15,809 nt of DNA from JBBDNC01 sp040877875 (GTDB lineage: Bacteria > Bacteroidota > Rhodothermia > Balneolales > Balneolaceae), in assembly GCA_040877875.1 (NCBI GenBank), contig JBBDNC010000142.1:1-15809 (forward strand), written 5' to 3'. The first letter of the stretch is position 1, and each line of letters begins with the position of its first letter. Below the pieces are notes generated by a model. It worked only from the letters and a program-made list of their open reading frames with translations, was not told where the DNA came from and made no database searches. The position numbers and the translations under genes were made by a program. This document shows positions 8,728 through 13,853 of this stretch, piece by piece.

Positions 8728-8761
8728 AAAAAAGCCAGGTGGTAGAACACCTGGCTTTTTA
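8728..8761 (+). terminator. Intrinsic terminator after ilvE
   Basis: GCCAGGTG (8734-8741) pairs perfectly with CACCTGGC (8748-8755) around a 6-base loop. The stem is flanked by an A-run before (8728-8733) and a T-run after (8756-8760), so the stem can extend with A-T pairs. It closes the branched-chain operon. The A-run means it may also act weakly on the opposite strand. Confidence 0.95.
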
Positions 8762-8809
8762 TTTTCCGGTTCTTTTTTAATTATTCAGAGACCTGTATAT
8801 CTTGGAACT

Positions 8810-9460
8810 ATGGTTTTACATCCTAAAGAAAATCGTAAACAGACACTTGGTGAAGAAATTGCCAACAGTATCAGCCATGGAGCCGGTTTTATCGGTGCCG
8901 TGATGGCTGCGCCGTTTCTGATTTTCTATGCCGCTCAACACGGAGACGCCTGGACTGTTGCCGGGGTATCGGTTTTCATCTCCACTGCAATGGCCCTTTA
9001 CCTGTCTTCTGCGGTTTATCATGCGGTAAAAGCAGCTCCGGTGAAAAAATTGTTTCGAATCATCGATCATGCCGCCATTTTTCTATTGATTGCCGGTACC
9101 TATACCCCTTTCACCCTCGGTATTCTTCGCGGAGTCTGGGGATGGACACTTTTCGGTCTTATATGGAGTATTGCTCTCGCGGGCATCATCTTTAAAGTCG
9201 TCGTTGGTGCCCGATATCCAAAAATATCTACCGCTCTCTACTTATTGATGGGTTGGCTGGCCGTCATTGCCGTCAAACCTTTTTGGGAAGCCATTCCGGT
9301 CGAAGGTTTGCTTTGGATTGCGGCAGGCGGACTCGCCTATACACTGGGAGTAATCTTTTATGCCTTGCCCCAACTTCGTTATGCCCATTTTATCTGGCAT
9401 CTCTTCGTATTAGCCGGAACGGCCAGTCATTTTATTGCAGTCATGTATTACTCCTATTAA
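8810..9460 (+). CDS. Hemolysin III / PAQR-family seven-helix membrane protein
   Basis: This is an inner-membrane protein of the HlyIII (YqfA/TrhA) branch of the PAQR superfamily. The 216-residue length is typical, and seven hydrophobic segments can be traced from about residue 25 to the C-terminus. Family motifs are present: SHGAGF near residue 22, YHAVK, DHAAIFLLIAGTYTPF in the third helix region, and the C-terminal HLFVLAGTASHF. These provide the conserved histidines thought to bind a metal. Despite the name, most members are not shown to be hemolysins; bacterial homologues are linked to membrane energetics and fatty-acid homeostasis. The gene is isolated by terminators on both sides. The exact role is unknown. 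Confidence 0.9.
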   Translation: MVLHPKENRKQTLGEEIANSISHGAGFIGAVMAAPFLIFYAAQHGDAWTVAGVSVFISTAMALYLSSAVYHAVKAAPVKKLFRIIDHAAIFLLIAGTYTPFTLGILRGVWGWTLFGLIWSIALAGIIFKVVVGARYPKISTALYLLMGWLAVIAVKPFWEAIPVEGLLWIAAGGLAYTLGVIFYALPQLRYAHFIWHLFVLAGTASHFIAVMYYSY

Positions 9461-9482
9461 CAGGAATTTGCCTGGCAGATAG

Positions 9483-9520
9483 TTTTTCAAGGCCAATTGA
9501 AAAATCCGGGCCGGGTTTTT
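9483..9520 (+). terminator. Terminator-like overlapping hairpins after the PAQR gene
   Basis: TTTTTCAA (9483-9490) pairs with TTGAAAAA (9497-9504). Alternatively AAAAATCC (9500-9507) pairs with GGGTTTTT (9513-9520) around GGGCC, one pair being a G-T wobble. The two share the A-run and exclude each other. The second, GC-rich and ending in T5, is the better terminator on the + strand. Confidence 0.6.
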
Positions 9521-9564
9521 CGCTTTGGCTTTAACCAATGGTCAAATGAAATAAATGATTACTC

Positions 9565-9990
9565 ATGAAAATTAAGATTCAAACACTTGATAACGGCCGG
9601 CATATGGAAGCCTCCAATGAAGAAGGGGGCTCCATCAGGATGGACGGAAGCCGGAGCATCGGCGGGCTGGAAGGAGGGTTGAGTCCGATGCAGCTTCTTT
9701 TGGCAGCATCAGGCGGTTGTAGTACAATAGATGTTTTGGGAATCTTGAAAAAACAAAAACAGAACGTAAAAGAAATTAACGTCGAAGTAGACGGAGACCG
9801 TCAAAAGACAGGTACCTATTCCGAATTCAAAACCATTCATCTCCATTATACTGTAAAAGGAGATCCGGATCCTCATAAAGTAGAGAGGGCGATCGACCTT
9901 TCACTGGGAAAATATTGCTCGGTATCCAAAGCCCTTGAAAAAACAACCCGTATTACAACCAGCTTCGAGATCCAAAAGGAGACTGATTAG
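9565..9990 (+). CDS. OsmC-family protein (thiol-dependent peroxidase-like)
   Basis: OsmC/Ohr-family proteins are small cytoplasmic dimers that reduce organic or fatty-acid hydroperoxides with a pair of conserved cysteines. Both are present: C52 in AASGGCSTIDVLGIL and C118 in GKYCSVSKAL. The expected arrangement of N-terminal strands, GLSPMQLLLAA helix start and DPHKVERAIDLS helix is visible in the 141 residues. The sequence resembles the YhfA-like branch more than Ohr. The gene stands between the PAQR terminator and metZ, with 126 bases to metZ. A link to the sulfur genes downstream is possible but is only suggested by position. Confidence 0.88.
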   Translation: MKIKIQTLDNGRHMEASNEEGGSIRMDGSRSIGGLEGGLSPMQLLLAASGGCSTIDVLGILKKQKQNVKEINVEVDGDRQKTGTYSEFKTIHLHYTVKGDPDPHKVERAIDLSLGKYCSVSKALEKTTRITTSFEIQKETD

Positions 9991-10116
9991 TCTTTCATTT
10001 TTGATTCCTCAAATTGGCCATGAAACCTGTACATTACTTCACTTTAACTCTTCAATTTATTACCTAAGCCTGTTGAACGAAAGGGCTGCCAAAATGTATA
10101 CAGAACTTGTGCGGAT

Positions 10117-11286
10117 ATGAATAAAAAGAACTTTGAAACTGACGCCATTCGAACCCAAACCAAAACGACCGGAGAACGGGAACACTCTACCCCTCTCTAT
10201 ATGACCTCCAGCTATGTTTTCGAATCGGCTGAACAGGCACGAGCCCTGTTTGCCAATGAAGTTGAGGGAAATGTTTACAGCCGTTATTCCAATCCGACGG
10301 TAGATGAGTTTATTGAAAAAATGTGCCGGCTTGAGGATGTCAAGGCAGGAGTGGCAACTGCGTCCGGCATGGCGGGAGTCTTTTCCACTCTTGCAGGCCT
10401 CCTCATACAGGGCGACCACGTTCTCGCCTCCCGATCCCTCTTTGGCTCCACTCATCAGATATTAAGTGAAATCCTGCCCGGCTGGGGCATTTCGTTTGAT
10501 TATGTAGATATCCATTCTCCTGAAAAATGGGAAGAGAAGATTCAAGAGAATACCCGTATGCTCTTTCTGGAAACCCCTTCTAATCCGGGCCTGGATCTTA
10601 TCGACCTGGAGTGGGCGGGCAAACTGACAAAAGCACATAATCTGATCCTGGCGGTAGATAATTGCTTTGCGACCCCCTATCTCCAAAAACCGGCTGAATA
10701 CGGTACGGATATCATTATTCACTCTGCTACCAAATTTATAGACGGGCAAGGCCGTGGAATCGGGGGGGTGATCGTAGGCAAGGAAAAATATATAGAAGAG
10801 CTGCAGTTTTTTACACGGCATACCGGACCGGCCCTCTCCCCTTTTAATGCCTGGCTTTTCAGTAAAAGCCTGGAAACCCTGCCTGTCCGGATGGAGCGTC
10901 ACTGCGACAATGCCGAAACCCTTGCGGATTTTCTGGCTGGGCATGAAAAAGTAAACTGGGTCAAATACCCCTTTCACAAAGACCATCCGCAATATGAACT
11001 TGCAAAAAAACAGATGAAACGGGGGGGTGGAGTAGTCACTTTTGAAATCAAAGGGGGGTATGAACAGGCCCGTACTTTTATCGACCGGGTAAATATGCTT
11101 TCCCGGTCCGCCAATCTCGGAGATACACGTTCGATCGTAACCCATCCTGCTTCCACAACCCATTCAAAACTCAGTGAAAAAGAAAGGGATGCAGTGGGGA
11201 TAACCCCCGGACTCATCCGGATTGCCGTAGGCCTGGAAGCGATGGAGGATATCCTCTCAGATATCGAACAAGCCCTCTCACTTTAA
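10117..11286 (+). CDS. metZ: O-succinylhomoserine sulfhydrylase (trans-sulfuration-family PLP enzyme)
   Basis: MetZ replaces the acyl group of O-succinylhomoserine (or a similar ester) with sulfide to give homocysteine for methionine. The 389-residue protein is a Cys/Met-metabolism PLP enzyme. It has NVYSRYSNPTVDEFIEKMCR near residue 50, ATASGMAGVFS, the aspartate of AVDNCFATPYLQ, and the PLP lysine K206 in HSATKFIDGQGR. The C-terminal LGDTRSIVTHPASTTHS and GITPGLIRIAVGLE match the MetZ group. Cystathionine gamma-synthase and beta-lyase are close relatives, so the acyl donor and sulfur source are inferred. It lies upstream of the cysteine genes but is separated by 383 bases with a separate promoter. 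Confidence 0.87.
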   Translation: MNKKNFETDAIRTQTKTTGEREHSTPLYMTSSYVFESAEQARALFANEVEGNVYSRYSNPTVDEFIEKMCRLEDVKAGVATASGMAGVFSTLAGLLIQGDHVLASRSLFGSTHQILSEILPGWGISFDYVDIHSPEKWEEKIQENTRMLFLETPSNPGLDLIDLEWAGKLTKAHNLILAVDNCFATPYLQKPAEYGTDIIIHSATKFIDGQGRGIGGVIVGKEKYIEELQFFTRHTGPALSPFNAWLFSKSLETLPVRMERHCDNAETLADFLAGHEKVNWVKYPFHKDHPQYELAKKQMKRGGGVVTFEIKGGYEQARTFIDRVNMLSRSANLGDTRSIVTHPASTTHSKLSEKERDAVGITPGLIRIAVGLEAMEDILSDIEQALSL

Positions 11287-11301
11287 TGTTGAAACGAAAT
11301 C

Positions 11302-11319
11302 GCCAGTTTAATCGCTGGC
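11302..11319 (+). terminator. Weak hairpin after metZ
   Basis: GCCAG (11302-11306) pairs with CTGGC (11315-11319), extended inward by one T-G wobble, 15 bases after the metZ stop. It is followed by ATCTTCAGTC rather than a T-run, so termination would be inefficient. It could instead protect the 3' end of the metZ mRNA. Confidence 0.35.
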
Positions 11320-11356
11320 AATCTTCAGTCAACTACAATTTTAAACAGATTTTTCC

Positions 11357-11364
11357 TATCTTTG
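11357..11364 (+). promoter_or_regulatory. Bacteroidota-type -7 promoter box for the cysteine leader
   Basis: TATCTTTG matches the Bacteroidota -7 consensus TAnnTTTG exactly. No good TTTG -33 box is seen about 19-21 bases upstream, so the match rests on the -7 element. A start point a few bases downstream, near 11370, would put the 6-bp hairpin GAAGGA/TCCTTC (11371-11386) at the very 5' end of the transcript. The leader ORF follows, giving about 300 bases of leader before cysM. Confidence 0.55.
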
Positions 11365-11370
11365 TTTGTT

Positions 11371-11386
11371 GAAGGATCCGTCCTTC
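11371..11386 (+). promoter_or_regulatory. 5' stem-loop of the cysteine leader RNA
   Basis: GAAGGA (11371-11376) pairs with TCCTTC (11381-11386) over a TCCG loop. It lies directly after the putative -7 box, so it may cap the transcript 5' end and stabilise the leader RNA. The pairing is seen; the role is inferred. Confidence 0.45.
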
Positions 11387-11436
11387 TGATAGAGGTTCGG
11401 GACTTTCAGGACGATCCAGGAGAAACCATCACAAAC

Positions 11437-11526
11437 ATGACAGCAACAAACCACATAAAATCAGCTTCCCTTTTTTGCCGGCAGACGTGTAGTATTACAT
11501 GCTGTTGCTGCTGTTGTTGTTGTTGA
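11437..11526 (+). CDS. Poly-cysteine leader peptide (putative cysteine-responsive attenuator)
   Basis: This 29-codon ORF, starting MTATNHIKSAS, has Cys at residues 14 and 18 and then eight consecutive Cys codons (22-29) directly before TGA. Ten of 29 residues are Cys. The run mixes codons (TGC TGT TGC TGC, then four TGT), which argues against a simple triplet slippage repeat. AGGAGA (11418-11423) lies 13 bases before the ATG as a loosely spaced ribosome site. No in-frame ATG lies upstream of it within the leader. It is followed by two hairpins, the second terminator-like, and then by cysM, mec, cysO and moeZ. Known amino acid leader peptides (TrpL, HisL, LeuL) stall ribosomes on regulatory codons when that amino acid is scarce, and poly-Cys upstream ORFs are reported in mycobacteria. 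Function here is inferred. An overlapping frame (ATG 11499) reads poly-Leu and is a rival. Confidence 0.75.
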   Translation: MTATNHIKSASLFCRQTCSITCCCCCCCC

Positions 11527-11532
11527 ATCCGA

Positions 11533-11579
11533 TCTGCTTGTCCTGATCCGACTTCTACCCTTTCAGGACATCCGGCAGA
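11533..11579 (+). promoter_or_regulatory. Leader hairpin downstream of the poly-Cys ORF
   Basis: TGTCCTGA (11539-11546) pairs perfectly with TCAGGACA (11563-11570). TCTGC (11533-11537) and GCAGA (11575-11579) add a lower stem across a small internal loop. It begins 7 bases after the leader stop codon, so a ribosome at the end of the Cys run would cover or disturb its 5' side. Its lower position fits a pause or switch hairpin. The 5' arm can also pair with TCAGGAC at 11406-11412, before the leader start codon. Confidence 0.6.
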
Positions 11580-11580
11580 C

Positions 11581-11619
11581 ACGACGGAAATTAACGAGTC
11601 TGAATCCGTCGTTCCTTTT
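11581..11619 (+). terminator. Terminator-like hairpin before cysM (candidate attenuator)
   Basis: ACGACGGA (11581-11588) pairs perfectly with TCCGTCGT (11605-11612) around a 16-base loop. The T-rich stretch TCCTTTT follows at 11613-11619. It lies between the poly-Cys ORF and the cysM start, as expected for an attenuator. The long loop and interrupted T-tract make it weaker than the ilvE terminator, so partial or conditional termination is plausible. Efficiency is not known. Confidence 0.55.
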
Positions 11620-11669
11620 CTGATGAATTCCCAGTCAAATCAATATTTTATACTATACAGGCCATACAG

Positions 11670-12614
11670 ATGAGTACTTTGAACATTCTTGAAAACCCGG
11701 ATACCCTGCCTGGCAGAACTCTTGATAAGCTTTCAGCTTTTATCGGGAACACTCCCCTGTTTCCCATTTCCAATTTAATTAAAAATCCGAAAGTGTCCGT
11801 GTTGGCAAAACTGGAATGGCAGCAATTCGGTGGTAGTGTCAAGTCGCGCCCCGCCTTTCGCATTATAAAGGATGCAATCGCTCACAACAATCTGGATGGT
11901 AATAAGCACATCCTGGATGCCAGCAGTGGAAATACCGGTATCGCCTATGCCCAGATCGGAGCAGCATTGGGGATTCCAGTCACTTTGTGCCTGCCTGAAA
12001 ATGCATCGGATGAGCGAAAACAGATCCTGCGCGCATTGGGAGTTCATATTGAATTTACATCCCGAATGGGAGGAACGGATGAAGCCCAGGAAATGGCTCT
12101 AAAACTCTACAAGGAATATCCCGAAAAGTATTTTTATGCGGATCAGTATAACAATGAAAGCAACTGGAAAGCCCATTATGATACGACTGCACCTGAAATC
12201 TTGAAACAATCGCAGGAGACTGTCACTCATTTTGTGGCCGGCCTGGGGACTACCGGGACGTTTACAGGTACCGGCCGCCGGTTGAAAGAAGTGAATCCCG
12301 ATATTCATCTGACAGGCTTGCAGCCTGATATTTCCATGCATGGCCTTGAAGGATGGAAGCATCTGGAAACGGCACGGGTCCCGGGCATCTATGATCCGAC
12401 GCTTGCAGACGATGTGCGTACGATTAAAACTGAACAGGCCTATGAAACGGTAAAACTGGCGGCTGCGAAAGAAGGCCTGTTATTGAGTCCGTCGTCAGCC
12501 GCCAATTTGGCCGCCTCCCTCCAACTTGCTGAAGAGATCGACGAAGGGGTCATCGTTACGGTGTTTCCGGACGATGCAAATAAATATGGTGAAATTATGA
12601 ATCAGCTCATATAA
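11670..12614 (+). CDS. cysM: Cysteine synthase (CysM-type, fold-type II PLP enzyme)
   Basis: This enzyme replaces the activated hydroxyl of O-acetylserine or O-phosphoserine with sulfur to make cysteine or, with CysO thiocarboxylate, CysO-cysteine. The 314-residue protein has FIGNTPL at 24-30, the PLP lysine K58 in GGSVKSRPA, the substrate loop SSGNTGIA (85-92) and the phosphate-binding GTTGT at 193-197. The C-terminal SPSSAANLAA matches the serine that contacts the PLP nitrogen. Downstream mec, cysO and moeZ point to the carrier-protein route. I could not confirm the arginine that binds phosphoserine in the mycobacterial enzyme, so the serine ester used is open. The ATG at 11670 lies 50 bases after the terminator-like hairpin. 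Expression is probably controlled by the leader. Confidence 0.9.
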   Translation: MSTLNILENPDTLPGRTLDKLSAFIGNTPLFPISNLIKNPKVSVLAKLEWQQFGGSVKSRPAFRIIKDAIAHNNLDGNKHILDASSGNTGIAYAQIGAALGIPVTLCLPENASDERKQILRALGVHIEFTSRMGGTDEAQEMALKLYKEYPEKYFYADQYNNESNWKAHYDTTAPEILKQSQETVTHFVAGLGTTGTFTGTGRRLKEVNPDIHLTGLQPDISMHGLEGWKHLETARVPGIYDPTLADDVRTIKTEQAYETVKLAAAKEGLLLSPSSAANLAASLQLAEEIDEGVIVTVFPDDANKYGEIMNQLI

Positions 12615-12624
12615 ATCTGAGAAT

Positions 12625-13065
12625 ATGAATGTGTGGATCGACCCGAGAGTAGCAGACAGAATCCGTAAACATGGTGAAGAAACTTATCCTTTTGAATGTT
12701 GTGGGTTTTTTTTCGGTAAAGAAGGCGAAACCCGGTCTGTGACACAGATGTGGCCAGTATCCAATGCAAAAAAAGGGGATCAACGGAAGCGATTTGAAAT
12801 TGATCCGGCGGATTATCAAAAAGCGGAAAAGTATGCATTGAAAAATAATCTGGATTTTCTGGGCGTTTATCATTCACATCCGGATCACCCGGCAGTTCCC
12901 TCGGAACATGACCGCAAAGTCGCAATGCCTTTTTTTTCCTATATCATTGTATCTGTAAAAGATGGCAGCGCGGTCCGTCTACGATCGTGGAGATTAAATG
13001 AACAACGGCAATTTGATGAGGAAAAAGTGACGGAGATGGATTACACAAAGCAAACCCCCACATAA
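12625..13065 (+). CDS. mec: JAMM/MPN+ metalloprotease, Mec-like (CysO-cysteine hydrolase)
   Basis: Mec is a zinc peptidase that releases cysteine from the C-terminus of CysO-cysteine. The 146-residue protein is a bare JAMM domain. It has the catalytic E24 in PFECCGFFFG, and the motif H83-S-H85-x7-S93-x2-D96 (HSHPDHPAVPSEHD) that binds zinc. A beta-rich core (FFSYIIVSVKDG) follows. Other single-domain JAMM proteases exist, such as those cutting ThiS- or MoaD-like proteins, but the location 10 bases after cysM and upstream of cysO supports Mec. The last 20 residues are polar and weakly conserved in character. A mobile-like element separates this gene from cysO. Confidence 0.88.
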   Translation: MNVWIDPRVADRIRKHGEETYPFECCGFFFGKEGETRSVTQMWPVSNAKKGDQRKRFEIDPADYQKAEKYALKNNLDFLGVYHSHPDHPAVPSEHDRKVAMPFFSYIIVSVKDGSAVRLRSWRLNEQRQFDEEKVTEMDYTKQTPT

Positions 13066-13163
13066 AGGAAAAATATTTTTTTGAAAATCTGACTCCTCAG
13101 GCGGCAGATTCAATTTATTTACACACCGGCCGGCGGGACCCCCTTCGCGAAAACAGAATTTAT

Positions 13164-13336
13164 AGAGGGCTTTGAAAAACCAGGGGTTTTGTTCAATATC
13201 AAAGCCTGTCCGCCAGCCGGCGGATCGGAACCGCAGTTTATTAGGCATAAATGAGGATTTCGAATTCGCGAAAATGCTGAGATTGGGCAAAACAACGCTC
13301 ATTTTTTGAACACGCAGTGATTTTGCAAAGCCCTCT
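13164..13336. mobile_element. MITE-like element with inverted ends and a 3-base target duplication
   Basis: The left end AGAGGGCTTTGAAAAACCA (13164-13182) is matched on the other strand by AGAGGGCTTTGCAAAATCA (from 13336 inward). This is 17 of 19 bases, with the outer 11 identical. The 173-base span is flanked by TAT on both sides (13161-13163 and 13337-13339), as expected of a target site duplication. Inside is a perfect hairpin, TCCGCC/GGCGGA (13209-13224). It holds no transposase. Ends beginning GAGGG and carrying TTTGCAAAA resemble some IS5-type elements, so it may be a deletion derivative of such an IS. The family assignment is a guess. Confidence 0.6.
13209..13224. repeat. GC-rich hairpin inside the MITE-like element
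   Basis: TCCGCC (13209-13214) pairs with GGCGGA (13219-13224) over an AGCC loop. Such GC-rich palindromes recur as short dispersed repeats in related genomes, in my recollection. With its strong pairing it may affect transcription passing from mec to cysO, although there is no T-run to make it an intrinsic terminator. Confidence 0.6.
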
Positions 13337-13397
13337 TATAGTTACATATTTAATATTCATATACAAGAAAATTTGAACTAAACAATTCAGGAAAATT

Positions 13398-13670
13398 ATG
13401 GCAACGATTATTATACCGACCCCCTTACGTAAATATACAAACCAGAAACGAAGTTTTGTGACAGATAAACAAAACCTTGAAGAAGCCTTGCAGCATTTGG
13501 TGGATGAATTCCCGGATGTGAAAAATAACTTGCTGGATGAAAAGGGGGAGGTACGATCGTATATCAAAATTTATATAGGAGATGACGAGGTAAACCCCGG
13601 TAAAAACGGATCTTACACCTTACAGGAGGATACTGAAGTCAGTATCGTTCCTGCAATCGCCGGAGGATGA
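13398..13670 (+). CDS. cysO: CysO/ThiS/MoaD-family sulfur carrier protein
   Basis: This is a ubiquitin-fold carrier whose C-terminal glycine is adenylated and turned into a thiocarboxylate that donates sulfur to cysteine synthesis. The 90-residue protein has the right length, begins with strand ATIIIPTPLRKYT, and ends in IVPAIAGG with the essential terminal Gly-Gly. The PTPLRKYT start and the VSIVPAIAGG end closely resemble mycobacterial CysO (PTILRPHT; ILPAVAGG as I recall it), more than ThiS or MoaD. Its neighbours mec and moeZ supply the protease and activating enzyme. AGGAAA lies four bases before the ATG. It is 332 bases from mec and 183 bases from moeZ, looser than cysM-mec. Confidence 0.88.
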   Translation: MATIIIPTPLRKYTNQKRSFVTDKQNLEEALQHLVDEFPDVKNNLLDEKGEVRSYIKIYIGDDEVNPGKNGSYTLQEDTEVSIVPAIAGG

Positions 13671-13853
13671 ACAACCGGCACAGCAGGCAAAACGAAGGAC
13701 TCATCCGACCCTTGATGCCGCCGGTAAAAAACCTGTCCCCCGGTCCCTGTGTGGTAAATCTCCGAACACAAAAGTTATGGTTGGATTCCCGGGATGCTCC
13801 AACAAACTGAATAATTTAAACTGTACTCAAAAGCAGGTTAGAACTTTAAGATT

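Larger units (their letters stand above)
13066..13397 (+). other. mec-cysO intergenic region (332 bases)
   Basis: No gene is seen here on either strand that I can support. The left part contains the GC-rich palindrome CCGGCCGG near 13126-13133 and TTCGCGAAAA at 13144-13153, a 10-base sequence repeated at 13265-13274. Most of the remainder is the MITE-like element (13164-13336). The last 60 bases are AT-rich and include an AGGAAA ribosome site (13389-13394) ahead of cysO. Any cysO promoter must lie inside or just after the element. I saw no clear -7 box. Confidence 0.6.

Noticed and set aside
8798..8805. TATCTTGG as a -7 promoter box for the PAQR gene
   Set aside because: One mismatch to TAnnTTTG and it lies five bases from the ATG, which would force a leaderless transcript. 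There is no supporting -33 box.
11499..11546. An overlapping ORF reading Met then eight Leu codons, in the +2 frame of the Cys run
   Set aside because: It is a real rival for a leader peptide because TGY repeats also read CTG/TTG. I favour the Cys frame because it has a ribosome site, two additional upstream Cys codons and a downstream cysteine pathway. The Leu frame has no visible ribosome site, and the leucine operon lies far upstream.
11500..11588. Pairing of the TGT repeat RNA with the terminator 5' arm ACGACGG as an antiterminator
   Set aside because: It would fit the direction of control, but needs several G-U pairs and is much weaker than the perfect 8-bp terminator stem, so I do not claim it.
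12994..13302. Minus-strand ORF of 102 codons across the mec-cysO gap
   Set aside because: It runs over the end of mec, the MITE-like element and its GC hairpin; no recognisable protein motif or start context. It is best explained as a chance frame.
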